Below, piece by piece: positions 11,626 to 19,599 of a stretch of 49,426 nucleotides of DNA. The stretch lies in NCBI GenBank assembly GCA_017451915.1, contig JAFTNJ010000006.1, positions 1 through 49,426 on the forward strand, in the 5' to 3' direction. The notes beneath the pieces were generated by a model. That model ran no database searches, had not been told where the DNA came from, and saw only the letters and a program-made list of their open reading frames with translations. A program made the translations under genes and the position numbers. The DNA comes from Clostridia bacterium (GTDB taxonomy: Bacteria; Bacillota; Clostridia; Oscillospirales; CAG-272). Positions within the stretch are counted from its first letter, which is position 1. The number at the start of each line of letters is the position of its first letter.

Positions 11626-12599
11626 AAAAGGAAGATCTTTTTTCTGCCATTGGAGAAGTAGACGAGCAGCTCCTGGCAAGAACGGAAATCAATGGTCTGT
11701 CCGCCGTAATTGCAAAAAAACGGCCGACGGTTCCCCATATCTTTCAACCCCAAAGGAGGTTGCCGCGCAGTTGGATTTCTGCGGCCGGCCTATTATTAGC
11801 GGTAAGCATTTTAATTGCCACCCTGTTAGTAGGCGGCAAATATGGATTTCAACTTCCCCCGCTGGACCCGTTACCGTCAGGCGACCAGCAGGGATTTATC
11901 CCCAATAACGGATCGCAAAGTGGCGGGATCAATAGTGGCCTTATGAACCCAACCGTAACCACTGAGCCCACGCCACCCGTAACCACTGAGCCCACGCCAC
12001 CCGTTACCACCGAGGAGCCTACCCCGGTACATCCCGATCCTAACCGGGAAAAGAAGGATATTCTCTCGATTCCGGGAGCCATGCTGGTGGAAAATCCTGT
12101 GTTTGTGGATACTCAAACAATATACGAACGAATGGATTTCAGTAGCGTTCCGGAAGATATTATCGCCTCTGCACGCAAACAATTTTTAGCCATTGCGGAA
12201 ATGGAGAATCTAAAATGTTATGTTATTCCAAGAACAGGATATGTGTGGTATCTTGTCACCTTTGATCTCCGCATCATCACACCTTTGACTAACATTGGTG
12301 ATAAGGAAGTATTGGAGAATTGTATTATGGGTTGGAGAACGCAAGGGGAACATCAAGGTAACATATGCGGAATCCACTCGGAAAGAGCCTCAAATATGGA
12401 AAGCTTCAGTGGAGTGTATATTGCATGTGAAGCCCAAAAGATGGATTTTCTTATCGACGGTCTAAAAGCGTTCAACGATGGTACCCGTTACAATGCCGGC
12501 GATTATGCAGACTACTACGTCTCTTGGAGATACGATTACGACGAAGATTCCTATGACTGTCATGGCGTTGATATTCTTTTTGAAGATATCCGCAAATAA
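11622..12599 (+). CDS. Single-pass membrane protein coupled to the sigma factor; possible anti-sigma or sensor
   Basis: The 325-residue protein is not recognised as a known family. Layout: a cytoplasmic N-terminus of about 46 residues (KKEDLFSAIGEVDEQLL), one membrane helix at about 48-68 (WISAAGLLLAVSILIATLLV), a Thr/Pro linker with repeats of TTEPTPPV at about 110-130, and an outside C-terminal domain of about 190 residues rich in Tyr, Asp and Trp. The gene starts inside the sigma factor's stop codon, the usual place for an anti-sigma factor, but I see no zinc-binding HxxxCxxC motif. The last third is visibly more AT-rich than neighbouring genes. A role as sigma-factor regulator is inferred from position and topology. 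Confidence 0.6.
   Translation: MKKEDLFSAIGEVDEQLLARTEINGLSAVIAKKRPTVPHIFQPQRRLPRSWISAAGLLLAVSILIATLLVGGKYGFQLPPLDPLPSGDQQGFIPNNGSQSGGINSGLMNPTVTTEPTPPVTTEPTPPVTTEEPTPVHPDPNREKKDILSIPGAMLVENPVFVDTQTIYERMDFSSVPEDIIASARKQFLAIAEMENLKCYVIPRTGYVWYLVTFDLRIITPLTNIGDKEVLENCIMGWRTQGEHQGNICGIHSERASNMESFSGVYIACEAQKMDFLIDGLKAFNDGTRYNAGDYADYYVSWRYDYDEDSYDCHGVDILFEDIRK
11955..12002 (+). repeat. Two perfect 24-base tandem repeats in the Thr/Pro linker
   Basis: Units 11955-11978 and 11979-12002 are identical and a diverged third follows from 12003. They encode VTTEPTPP repeats in the extracellular linker. Such repeats can change copy number by slippage. Confidence 0.85.
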
Positions 12600-12606
12600 C
12601 CCCCTC

Positions 12607-12639
12607 CCCCCTCTCCCTCGCGGAGAGGGGGAGCTTTTG
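12607..12639 (+). terminator. Rho-independent terminator after the sigma factor operon
   Basis: A 10-base stem CCCCCTCTCC/GGAGAGGGGG (12607-12616 with 12622-12631), loop CTCGC, is followed by AGCTTTTGTCTT. The recG promoter begins directly after it. Confidence 0.75.
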
Positions 12640-12641
12640 TC

Positions 12642-12671
12642 TTGACAAACCCTGGCCGGAAGTGCTATAAT
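12642..12671 (+). promoter_or_regulatory. Sigma-A promoter of recG
   Basis: Consensus TTGACA (12642-12647) and TATAAT (12666-12671) with an 18-base spacer, 33 bases before the recG start. Confidence 0.85.
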
Positions 12672-12704
12672 GAAGTAAGATTTTTATGCAAAGGAGGGAT
12701 TCCC

Positions 12705-14852
12705 ATGGCCAACGGCTCCACCATTCCGATTTCGTATCATTCCCCCGTCACGCTTCTTCCCGGGGTGGGACGGGTGCGCGCCGCCGCCTACGCCCGCCTG
12801 GGCATTACCACCCTGGGAGATCTCCTCTCCCACTACCCCCGCGCCTACGAGAACCGTGGCGACCTCCGACTCCTGGCCGACGCTCGCCCGGACGGAAAAA
12901 GCGCCCTCCTCCTCACCGTGGCCACCGAGCCGCGGGTGGTGCGTCTGCGCTCCCACAAATCCTTCCTCAAATTCCGCGCCTTTGACGAGAGTGCCTCCTG
13001 CGAGGTCGTCTACTTTAACCAGGACTACCTCAAAAGCCAGTTCCCCATTGGCTCTACCTTCCGCTTTTACGGCAAGGTAGAGCGGCAGGGCAACCGCCTC
13101 TCCCTGGCCTCTCCCGTGGCCGAGCCCTGGCTCCCCTCCGCGCCTCCGCCCCCCTTTGCCCCGATCTATCCCCTCACCGAGGGCATCTCTCAAAAGCAGA
13201 TCGCCAAGGACATTGCCACGGCCATGCAGCTGCTTGCCGTGGAGAACGTTGACCCTCTGCCCGCCGAGCTCCGTGCCCGCCGTAACCTCTGCACCCTGGC
13301 CTTTGCCCAGCGGAACATTCATCAGCCCACCGACCGTGCCGCTCTTTCCATCGCGCGCCGTCGGCTGGTCTTTGACGAATTCTTCTATTTCTCTCTCGGA
13401 GCCTCCATGGCGCAAAAGAGAGATCAAACGCACGGTGCCCCCGTTTGTGATCAAAATGATCTTTCAAGCTTTCTCTCCAGGCTCCCCTACCGCCTCACCG
13501 GAGCGCAAGCCCGCGCCGTGGAGGAGATCCGTGCCGACATGAACGCCGATATCCCCATGAGCCGCATTCTGGTTGGAGACGTGGGCTGCGGAAAGACGGT
13601 CGGCGCCGCCGCCGCCATCTGCATTGCGGTGCAAAGCGGACGGCAGGCCGCCTTGATGGCCCCCACCGAGATCCTGGCCCGTCAGCACTACGCCGATCTT
13701 GCCCCCCTCTTTGCCTCTCTCGGCTACGCCTGTGAGCTTCTCATCGGAGCCACCACCGCCGCGGAAAAGCGACGCATCAAGGCCGCGCTTGCATCATCGG
13801 ATCCCGCCCGCCGACTTCCCATCGTCATCGGTACCCACGCCCTGCTCTCCGACGGAGTGGAGTTTGCCGCCCCGGGGTTGGTGGTCACCGACGAGCAGCA
13901 TCGCTTTGGTGCCCGTCAAAGAGCCCTTTTGGCCGAAAAAAACACCCACGCCCATCTGCTGGTCATGAGTGCCACCCCCATTCCACGCTCCCTGGCGCTG
14001 GTGCTTTACGGGGAGCTGGCCATCTCCAAGATCGACGAAATGCCTCCCGGACGCCAGCGAGTGGACACCTTTGCGGTGGATGAATCCTACCGCGCACGCC
14101 TCAACGCCTTTATTGCCAAGCAGGTGGCCGAGGGCGGCCAGGCCTACGTGGTCTGCCCCTCCATTGAGGAGCAGGAGGAGCCCGACGAGTGTCCTCTCTC
14201 CGAGCTGTTGGAGCCTATCGAATACAAAGAAGAAAAGCCCCCCCTCAAGGCCGCGGTGACCTACGCCAAGGAGCTGCAGGCCGCCCTGCCCTCCCTCTCG
14301 GTAGCCTTCCTCCACGGAAAAATGAAGAGTGCCGAAAAGGACGCCGTCATGCAGGAATTCTCCGAGGGCAGGATCCAGGTTCTGGTGTCCACCACCGTCA
14401 TCGAGGTGGGAGTCAACGTTCCCAACGCCTGCTTGATGATCGTAGAGAACGCCGAGCGCTTTGGTCTCTCCCAGCTGCATCAGCTCCGCGGACGGGTGGG
14501 ACGGGGTACCCGAAAATCCTACTGCATCCTGGTAGCGGGCAGTCAAGGGGAGCGTTCCCGCGCCCGTTTGGACATTATGCGCACCACCTACGACGGCTAC
14601 GCCATTGCCGAGCAGGATCTGCTCCAGCGCGGCCCCGGCGACTTTTTGGCCTCCTCACCCACGGGAGCCGTGCGTCAAAGCGGAGGATTGACCTTCCGTC
14701 TAGCCAACACGGCCGAGGATACTGCCCTGCTCTCCGACGCCACCGCCGATGCCAGAGCACTGCTGAACGATGATCCCGAACTGACCCGGCATCCGGTCCT
14801 TTGTCAACGGGTCACGGATCTCTTCTCCATTGACGCCGGCTTGATCAGCTGA
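12705..14852 (+). CDS. recG: ATP-dependent DNA helicase RecG
   Basis: RecG (715 residues) drives regression of stalled replication forks and branch migration during recombination repair. The N-terminal wedge domain (PGVGRVRAAAYARLGITTLG, then the OB-fold) is followed by a superfamily 2 helicase core: Walker A GDVGCGKT at about residue 290, DEQH box in VVTDEQHRFGARQR, motif III VMSATPIPRSLAL, and motifs IV-VI (VSTTVIEVGVNVPNA, LHQLRGRVGRG). The C-terminal TRG region (GPGDFLASSPTGAVRQSG) is present, so it is full length. Walker A carries Cys where many RecG proteins have Ser. Start ATG 12705 follows AAAGGAGGG. GC is higher here than in the preceding gene. Confidence 0.95.
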   Translation: MANGSTIPISYHSPVTLLPGVGRVRAAAYARLGITTLGDLLSHYPRAYENRGDLRLLADARPDGKSALLLTVATEPRVVRLRSHKSFLKFRAFDESASCEVVYFNQDYLKSQFPIGSTFRFYGKVERQGNRLSLASPVAEPWLPSAPPPPFAPIYPLTEGISQKQIAKDIATAMQLLAVENVDPLPAELRARRNLCTLAFAQRNIHQPTDRAALSIARRRLVFDEFFYFSLGASMAQKRDQTHGAPVCDQNDLSSFLSRLPYRLTGAQARAVEEIRADMNADIPMSRILVGDVGCGKTVGAAAAICIAVQSGRQAALMAPTEILARQHYADLAPLFASLGYACELLIGATTAAEKRRIKAALASSDPARRLPIVIGTHALLSDGVEFAAPGLVVTDEQHRFGARQRALLAEKNTHAHLLVMSATPIPRSLALVLYGELAISKIDEMPPGRQRVDTFAVDESYRARLNAFIAKQVAEGGQAYVVCPSIEEQEEPDECPLSELLEPIEYKEEKPPLKAAVTYAKELQAALPSLSVAFLHGKMKSAEKDAVMQEFSEGRIQVLVSTTVIEVGVNVPNACLMIVENAERFGLSQLHQLRGRVGRGTRKSYCILVAGSQGERSRARLDIMRTTYDGYAIAEQDLLQRGPGDFLASSPTGAVRQSGGLTFRLANTAEDTALLSDATADARALLNDDPELTRHPVLCQRVTDLFSIDAGLIS

Positions 14853-14972
14853 CAAAAAAACGACAGCATCCACGCACCTTCTGCGTTTCTCCACATAAAA
14901 TGATAACAGAGAGCAATCGTTGGGCAAAAATCGACGGCGATCGGCTCTTGAAAACTTCAAGGAGGAACGATT

Positions 14973-15062
14973 ATGAATAACTGTTTCTGCAATTTGGTTG
15001 GCGATAACTGGGTATGGCTCCTCATCATTGCCATTCTTTTGATCTCCTGCTGCTGCAACTGA
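14973..15062 (+). CDS. Tiny Cys-rich single-helix membrane peptide
   Basis: A 29-codon gene preceded by AAGGAGG (14959-14965), seven bases from its ATG. The product has an N-terminal Cys/Asn stretch (NNCFCN), a hydrophobic segment of about 15 residues (WVWLLIIAILLI) and the C-terminal run SCCCN. It ends just before a strong terminator, so it forms a complete transcription unit. Similar tiny hydrophobic peptides occur in spore formers (YjcZ-like sporulation peptides), but that likeness is only general. Function unknown. Confidence 0.65.
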   Translation: MNNCFCNLVGDNWVWLLIIAILLISCCCN

Positions 15063-15077
15063 CGCAAACCTAAAAAA

Positions 15078-15117
15078 GGGGCAGCCGCGCAATCGCGCGG
15101 CTGCCCCCGATTTTTTG
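15078..15117. terminator. Bidirectional terminator between the small peptide gene and mgsA
   Basis: A perfect 13-base GC-rich stem (15078-15090 with 15095-15107), loop AATC. It is flanked by TTTTTT on the right for plus-strand reading and by AAAAAA on the left, giving T's for the leftward mgsA transcript. Confidence 0.88.
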
Positions 15118-15120
15118 TGG

Positions 15121-15504
15121 TTATGCTCCAAAATAGATCCCGTTCTTTAAGCTTTCCAGCATAATGGTAGCACTGCTGCCGTTGGTTGCCAGAGGAATCT
15201 TTTGTACGTCGCTCAAGCGCATCAAAGCCGATACGTCGGGCTCATGAGGCTGAGCCGTGAGGGGATCCCGCAGGAAAATGATCAGATCCAGCTCCCCGTT
15301 GGCAAGCATGGCACCAATCTGCTGGTCGCCGCCCAAGGGACCGCTCTTCATGCGGTGAATGGAAAGTCCCGTTTCTCCCATGATCAGCGTTCCGGTGGTT
15401 CCGGTGGCGTACAGCTCGTGCAACGCCAACACCTCGCGGTAACGTTTTGCCAGCTCAATGATCTCATTTTTCTTCTTGTCGTGTGCGATCAATGCAATTT
15501 TCAC
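15121..15504 (-). CDS. mgsA: Methylglyoxal synthase
   Basis: The 127-residue enzyme converts dihydroxyacetone phosphate to methylglyoxal and phosphate, a glycolytic overflow route. Family hallmarks are all visible: [10 protein letters not shown] at the N-terminus, the phosphate-binding [18 protein letters not shown] with the catalytic Asp, and [14 protein letters not shown]. Length is normal. The start is GTG at 15504, six bases after CGGAGG. It lies 44 bases downstream of the AbrB-like gene with no obvious promoter between them, so they are probably co-transcribed. Confidence 0.95.
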   Translation of the reverse strand: MKIALIAHDKKKNEIIELAKRYREVLALHELYATGTTGTLIMGETGLSIHRMKSGPLGGDQQIGAMLANGELDLIIFLRDPLTAQPHEPDVSALMRLSDVQKIPLATNGSSATIMLESLKNGIYFGA

Positions 15505-15548
15505 AGTCGTCCTCCGTCATAAATCGTGTAAATTTGGAATAGGATAGA

Positions 15549-15794
15549 TCAAGCCATGTCCTTCAGCTTGGCCAGGCACTCGGAGCAGATCTTTTTGCCC
15601 TGAAAATCTACAATGCGATCCACGTTCTGACAAAAGATGCATCCGGGATGATATTTTTGCAGAATGATGCGGTTCCCCTCGGTAAAGATCTCCATGTGAT
15701 CCCGCTCCTGAATATCCATACTCTGGCGAAGCTCGGCAGGAAGCACGATTCTACCCAACTCGTCTACTTTTCGAACCATACCTGTTGATTTCAT
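15549..15794 (-). CDS. AbrB/SpoVT-family regulator with C-terminal Cys4 motif
   Basis: This 81-residue protein begins with the SpoVT/AbrB swapped-hairpin DNA-binding domain (VRKVDELGRIVLPAELRQSM, about residues 7-45). It ends with a four-cysteine segment, CIFCQN and CSEC, about 20 residues apart, probably a small zinc knuckle. AbrB-like proteins are transition-state regulators in spore formers. Start ATG 15794 follows AGAGGAG. It lies upstream of mgsA in the same direction and diverges from spmA. Target genes are unknown. Confidence 0.88.
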   Translation of the reverse strand: MKSTGMVRKVDELGRIVLPAELRQSMDIQERDHMEIFTEGNRIILQKYHPGCIFCQNVDRIVDFQGKKICSECLAKLKDMA

Positions 15795-15875
15795 AACATT
15801 CTCCTCTTTTCTATCGCTCTGTCGATGACGCGAGTGCGCCTCGACAAAAGCCGTGTGTTTTCGTCTATATACCTC

Positions 15876-15904
15876 ATTATAAGTGATTTTTTTCAAATTG
15901 TCAA
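15876..15904 (-). promoter_or_regulatory. Sigma-A promoter of the AbrB-like gene and mgsA
   Basis: On the minus strand TTGACA (15904-15899) and TATAAT (15881-15876) with a 17-base spacer. Confidence 0.85.
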
Positions 15905-15960
15905 TAGTGGTTTGGAAGAAATTGTATTTTTTTGGAATTTCCGGAAAGGAGACCCATACT

Positions 15961-16566
15961 ATGCTTGGAAAAATTTTCGGGATCCTTTGTCTGCTTTCTC
16001 TCTTGGCGGGGATCCTCAACGGCAACGCCCCACAGCTGGGAAGCGCGGTGCTGGACGGCGCGGGACAGGCGGTAGAGGTCCTCCTCTCCCTGGGGGGAAT
16101 GCTCTGCTTTTGGGGCGGCATGATGAACGTTTGGAAGGAGGCAGGTGCCATTCAAGGGCTTTCCCGTCTGCTCTCTCCCCTGTTGCGTCGCATCTTTCCC
16201 GTGGCCGCCGCAAAGGGCGAAGGGTTGGAGGAGATCAGTGCCAATTTGAGTGCCAATCTGTTAGGGATGGGCAATGCCGCCACCCCCATGGGACTGGCCG
16301 CCATGGAGAAGCTACAGCGTCAAAATCCCCATCCCGAGAAGGCCTCGGCGGAGCAGATCACCCTGGTGGTCATGAACACGGCGGCATTCTCCCTTTTGCC
16401 CACCAATCTCCTGGCTCTGCGCCGCGCCGCCGGCTCGGCCAGCCCCTACGCGGTCATGGGCCCCATATGGATCGCATCTCTGGTTTGTACGCTGTTGGCC
16501 ATCCTCCTTTGCCGACTGTTTGGCGCGGCATCGCAGAATCCGTCGGGAGCCGGGAAAAAGCCATGA
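15961..16566 (+). CDS. spmA: Spore maturation protein A
   Basis: SpmA (201 residues) is a multi-pass membrane protein of the nucleoside-recognition (Gate) domain family, needed in Bacillus for dehydration of the spore core. Visible are an N-terminal hydrophobic helix (FGILCLLSLLAGIL), the GGMMNVWKEAG segment, the conserved ANLLGMGNAATPMGLAAM and VMNTAAFSLLPTNLLALR. ATG 15961 follows AAAGGAG. The stop overlaps the spmB start (ATGA at 16563). No clear sigma-A promoter is seen upstream; a sporulation sigma factor is likely. Confidence 0.93.
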   Translation: MLGKIFGILCLLSLLAGILNGNAPQLGSAVLDGAGQAVEVLLSLGGMLCFWGGMMNVWKEAGAIQGLSRLLSPLLRRIFPVAAAKGEGLEEISANLSANLLGMGNAATPMGLAAMEKLQRQNPHPEKASAEQITLVVMNTAAFSLLPTNLLALRRAAGSASPYAVMGPIWIASLVCTLLAILLCRLFGAASQNPSGAGKKP

Positions 16567-17087
16567 TCGAATCCCTCTCCGCTCTGCTTCTGCCCACCGT
16601 CGTTGCCCTGACGGGAGCCTTGATGCTCTTTGGAAAGAAGGATTATTTTGGAGCCTTTACCAAGGGCGCGCGGGAGGGCTTGCGCACCACGGTGCAGCTG
16701 CTCCCCACCCTGACGGCTTTGATGGTCGCCATCTCCATGCTGAACGCCTGCGGGATCGTAGAGACCGTGGCAGAGCTCCTGGGGCCCGCGGCGGATCGGA
16801 TCGGTCTGCCCGCCGAGCTGCTTCCCCTGCTCATTACCCGTCCCTTTTCGGGAAGTGCCGCCACCGCCACCTATACCCAACTCCTGGAGCAGGTGGGAGC
16901 CGACAGCCTCCCGGGGCTTTGTGCCTCGGTGATCTTTGGCTCCTCGGATACCGTGGTTTACATCGCCTCGGTGTATTTTTCCGCGGTGGGGGTACGCCGT
17001 ACCCGCTATTGTTTTCCCGTAGCGGTGGCGATTATGCTGTTTTGCGTTTTTTTCTCCTGCTTTTTGTGTCGGATCTGGTTTTTTTGA
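16563..17087 (+). CDS. spmB: Spore maturation protein B
   Basis: SpmB (174 residues) is the partner of SpmA and has the same Gate-domain fold: MLFGKKDYFGAFTKGAREGL, the central TALMVAISMLNACGI helix, and the conserved ITRPFSGSAATATYTQLL with FGSSDTVVYIASVYFSAVG. It is translationally coupled to spmA through a four-base overlap. Its C-terminus is a hydrophobic helix ending CRIWFF. Together they act in the forespore on core water content. Confidence 0.93.
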   Translation: MIESLSALLLPTVVALTGALMLFGKKDYFGAFTKGAREGLRTTVQLLPTLTALMVAISMLNACGIVETVAELLGPAADRIGLPAELLPLLITRPFSGSAATATYTQLLEQVGADSLPGLCASVIFGSSDTVVYIASVYFSAVGVRRTRYCFPVAVAIMLFCVFFSCFLCRIWFF

Positions 17088-17138
17088 AAAAGTGCGGGCA
17101 AATACTATTCCAACGAACATCAAACGGAGGAACCGCCC

Positions 17139-17408
17139 ATGATAAAAGGAGCGCAAAAGCAGTTGATCGTGCTCAGGACCGCTAACAGTCCCTATTTTGA
17201 CGAGGCCTATTTTGTGCTGCGTCATTCCACCCATCCCAAAAAGCAAAACCGCACCGATATTTTAAGCGAAGCCAATCGCATCCTGGAGGAAAACGCCCTG
17301 GAGCTTCCTCCCACCGTCAAAAAATCGCGGCGCGCCTGGCTCTGGTTCCTTGGCGGCTTTTTTTGCGGCGGAGGCGGTTGCTTTCTTCTGCTCACCCTGC
17401 TTTTATAG
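17139..17408 (+). CDS. Small C-terminally anchored membrane protein, unknown function
   Basis: An 89-residue protein with a soluble N-terminus containing QLIVLRTANSPYFDEAYFVLR, a short helical region, and a C-terminal membrane segment (LWFLGGFFCGGGGCFLLLTL, about residues 67-86) with a Gly/Cys run. The ATG follows CGGAGG by about eight bases. It lies 51 bases after spmB and could share its transcript. I do not recognise the family. No terminator is evident after it. Confidence 0.7.
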   Translation: MIKGAQKQLIVLRTANSPYFDEAYFVLRHSTHPKKQNRTDILSEANRILEENALELPPTVKKSRRAWLWFLGGFFCGGGGCFLLLTLLL

Positions 17409-17739
17409 GTTTTTTCGCTTCTTTTTTCCCAAAAAAACGTTTTTTTCAAGGAATCCTTCATTATTTTTGACCTTCACTATTGACTTTTTCTCATTTTTGT
17501 AGTATAATATCCAAGTTATATGAGACCGTTTTTGCAGACCCTTGGCACCGTTTGCCAAGCAAGCTGGTCTGCTCCCGCGAATATCATATCAGACCTTACG
17601 CATGGGAATGGGCGTGGAATCCCTTGCAAGAGGTCGGTTTTGGCTTGCTGTTGCGCGTTTGCGTTACAACGGCTTTCTTGCGTTGTCAGTCTGTCAAAAA
17701 AACAATCGTTACATCCAAATCTTAAGAAAGGAATTTACA
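17409..17739 (+). other. 331-base gene-free region: promoter and structured leader of rnj
   Basis: The region holds a self-complementary A7CGT7 run at about 17433-17448, the consensus rnj promoter (17480-17508) and about 225 bases of transcribed leader. The leader contains a nested hairpin: outer arms GCAGACC/GGTCTGC (17534-17540 with 17566-17572), inner arms CTTGGCA/TGCCAAG (17541-17547 with 17553-17559). A second possible stem lies near 17598-17634. Open frames crossing the leader lack ribosome binding sites. Confidence 0.6.
17480..17508 (+). promoter_or_regulatory. Sigma-A promoter of rnj
   Basis: TTGACT (17480-17485) and TATAAT (17503-17508) with a 17-base spacer. The expected transcript start, near 17515, is about 225 bases before the rnj ATG. 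Confidence 0.8.
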
Positions 17740-19431
17740 ATGCCTAAAAAACTGAAAAAAGCAAAACCCACGGGCAAGATCCGTATCATCCCCTTAGGCG
17801 GCTTGGGTGAAATCGGTAAGAACATGACCGTGATCGAGTACGAAGACGACATGATCGTGGTAGACTGCGGCATCGGTTTTCCCGACGACGATATGCCGGG
17901 AATCGATCTGGTGATCCCGGATTTCACCTACCTGGAATCCAATCGGGACAAGCTCCGCGGCGTCTTCCTGACCCACGGGCACGAGGATCACATCGGCGCC
18001 ATCCCCTACCTGCTCCGCACGGTGAACACCCCGGTCTACGGAACTCCCTTGACCCTGGGAATCATTCGCAACAAGCTGGAGGAGCATATTTTGCCCTGGA
18101 ATCCCGATCTGCGTGTGGTCAACGCCACCGATCGCGTAAAGCTGGGTGCCTTTGAGGTGGAATTCATTCACGTGAACCACTCGATTGCCGACGCCTGCGC
18201 CCTGGCCATCCGCACCCCCCTGGGAACCCTGGTGCACACCGGCGACTTTAAGCTGGACACCTCCCCCATCGACGGAGAAATGATGGACATCGTCCGCCTT
18301 GGCGAGCTTGGCAGAGAGGGCGTGCTGATGCTCCTTTGCGAATCCACCAACGCCGAGCGTCCGGGACACACCCCCTCGGAAAAGAAGGTGGGAGCCTCCC
18401 TGGAATATATTTTCTCCACCCACGAGAAGAAGCGCATCGTAATCGCTACCTTCTCCTCCAACGTCCACCGCGTACAGCAGATCATTGACACCAGTGCCCG
18501 CCACAAGCGTAAGGTGGCCATTACCGGCCGCAGTATGCTCAACATCGTGCAGGCCGCCCAGGAGCTGGGATATATGAAGATCCCCGCCGGCGTACTGGTG
18601 GATATCAACGACATCAAGCGCTTTAAGCCCAGCGAGCTGACCCTGATCACCACGGGCAGCCAAGGCGAGCCCATGTCGGCACTTCACCGCATGGCCTTTT
18701 CGGACCATGCCCAGGTCACCCTCGGCCCCACGGACGTGGTAGTCCTCTCCTCCAGTGCCATTCCCGGCAATGAAAAGCTGGTGGGACGGGTGATCAACGA
18801 GCTCTCCAAAAACGAGGTAGAGGTGCTTCATGACGCCGTGGTAGAGGTGCACGTCTCCGGCCACGCCTGCCAAGAGGAGCTCAAGCTCATGCAAGCCCTC
18901 ACCAAGCCCAAGTATTTCATGCCGATCCACGGCGAGAGCCGTCACCTGGCGGCCAACCGGGATCTGGCAACCTTTATGGGCATCAAGGAGAAGAACATCT
19001 TCCTCTCCGAGATCGGTAAGGTTCTGGAAATCGACAGCGACGGTGCCCGCTTTATCGGCACGGTACCCGCCGGCAAGGTGCTGGTGGACGGCTACGGCAT
19101 TGGTGACGTTGGCAATATCGTGCTGCGCGACCGCCGCCATCTGGCCCAGGACGGTCTGATCGTGGTGGTTGCCACGGTGGATACCGACGAGGGGCTGCTC
19201 CTCTCGGGTCCCGACATTGTTTCCCGCGGCTTCGTTTACGTACGGGAGGCCGAGGAGCTGATGGAGGAATCCCGCCAGATCGCCTACGACGCCATTATGG
19301 ACGTGCTGGATAACAACCGCAAGGTGGACCGTATGCAGCTGAAAAAGCAGGTCAAGGACGACCTGACCAAGTACCTTTACAACAAAACCAAGCGCAAGCC
19401 CATGATCTTGCCCGTGATTATGAACGTGTAA
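17740..19431 (+). CDS. rnj: Ribonuclease J
   Basis: RNase J (563 residues) is a beta-CASP metallo-beta-lactamase nuclease with 5'-3' exonuclease and endonuclease activity, central to mRNA decay and rRNA maturation in Firmicutes. The metal motif is HGHEDH at H79-H84; further ligands lie in HVNHSI, HTGDFK and the C-terminal VSGHACQEE. The beta-CASP part includes FSSNVHRVQQIID and TTGSQGEPMSAL. Start ATG 17740 has AAGAAAGGA upstream and an expected MPKK start; a longer in-frame extension begins in the untranslated leader without a site. Only one RNase J lies in the window, so J1 versus J2 is not assigned. Confidence 0.93.
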   Translation: MPKKLKKAKPTGKIRIIPLGGLGEIGKNMTVIEYEDDMIVVDCGIGFPDDDMPGIDLVIPDFTYLESNRDKLRGVFLTHGHEDHIGAIPYLLRTVNTPVYGTPLTLGIIRNKLEEHILPWNPDLRVVNATDRVKLGAFEVEFIHVNHSIADACALAIRTPLGTLVHTGDFKLDTSPIDGEMMDIVRLGELGREGVLMLLCESTNAERPGHTPSEKKVGASLEYIFSTHEKKRIVIATFSSNVHRVQQIIDTSARHKRKVAITGRSMLNIVQAAQELGYMKIPAGVLVDINDIKRFKPSELTLITTGSQGEPMSALHRMAFSDHAQVTLGPTDVVVLSSSAIPGNEKLVGRVINELSKNEVEVLHDAVVEVHVSGHACQEELKLMQALTKPKYFMPIHGESRHLAANRDLATFMGIKEKNIFLSEIGKVLEIDSDGARFIGTVPAGKVLVDGYGIGDVGNIVLRDRRHLAQDGLIVVVATVDTDEGLLLSGPDIVSRGFVYVREAEELMEESRQIAYDAIMDVLDNNRKVDRMQLKKQVKDDLTKYLYNKTKRKPMILPVIMNV

Positions 19432-19599
19432 GATCGACTCCAAGGAAAAAGACGTCTTCTTTTATTTCCTTTTGCAAAAATTTCTCCTTTGTTCATAATG
19501 AGGACACAGGCGTTTCACACAGCAAGGCTATAATAAGACGTATTTTTAATGCGGAATCCCGCAAATAGAATTTTTGTAACAAAAGAAAGGAACCCGATC

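Noticed and set aside
17542-17739. 66-codon in-frame N-terminal extension of RNase J
   Set aside because: It would start with TTG in the leader close to the promoter without a binding site, and the conserved protein starts at 17740.
17794-19443. 549-codon open frame antisense to rnj
   Set aside because: His/Val/Gly-rich shadow translation of the RNase J gene, without a start site or known domain.
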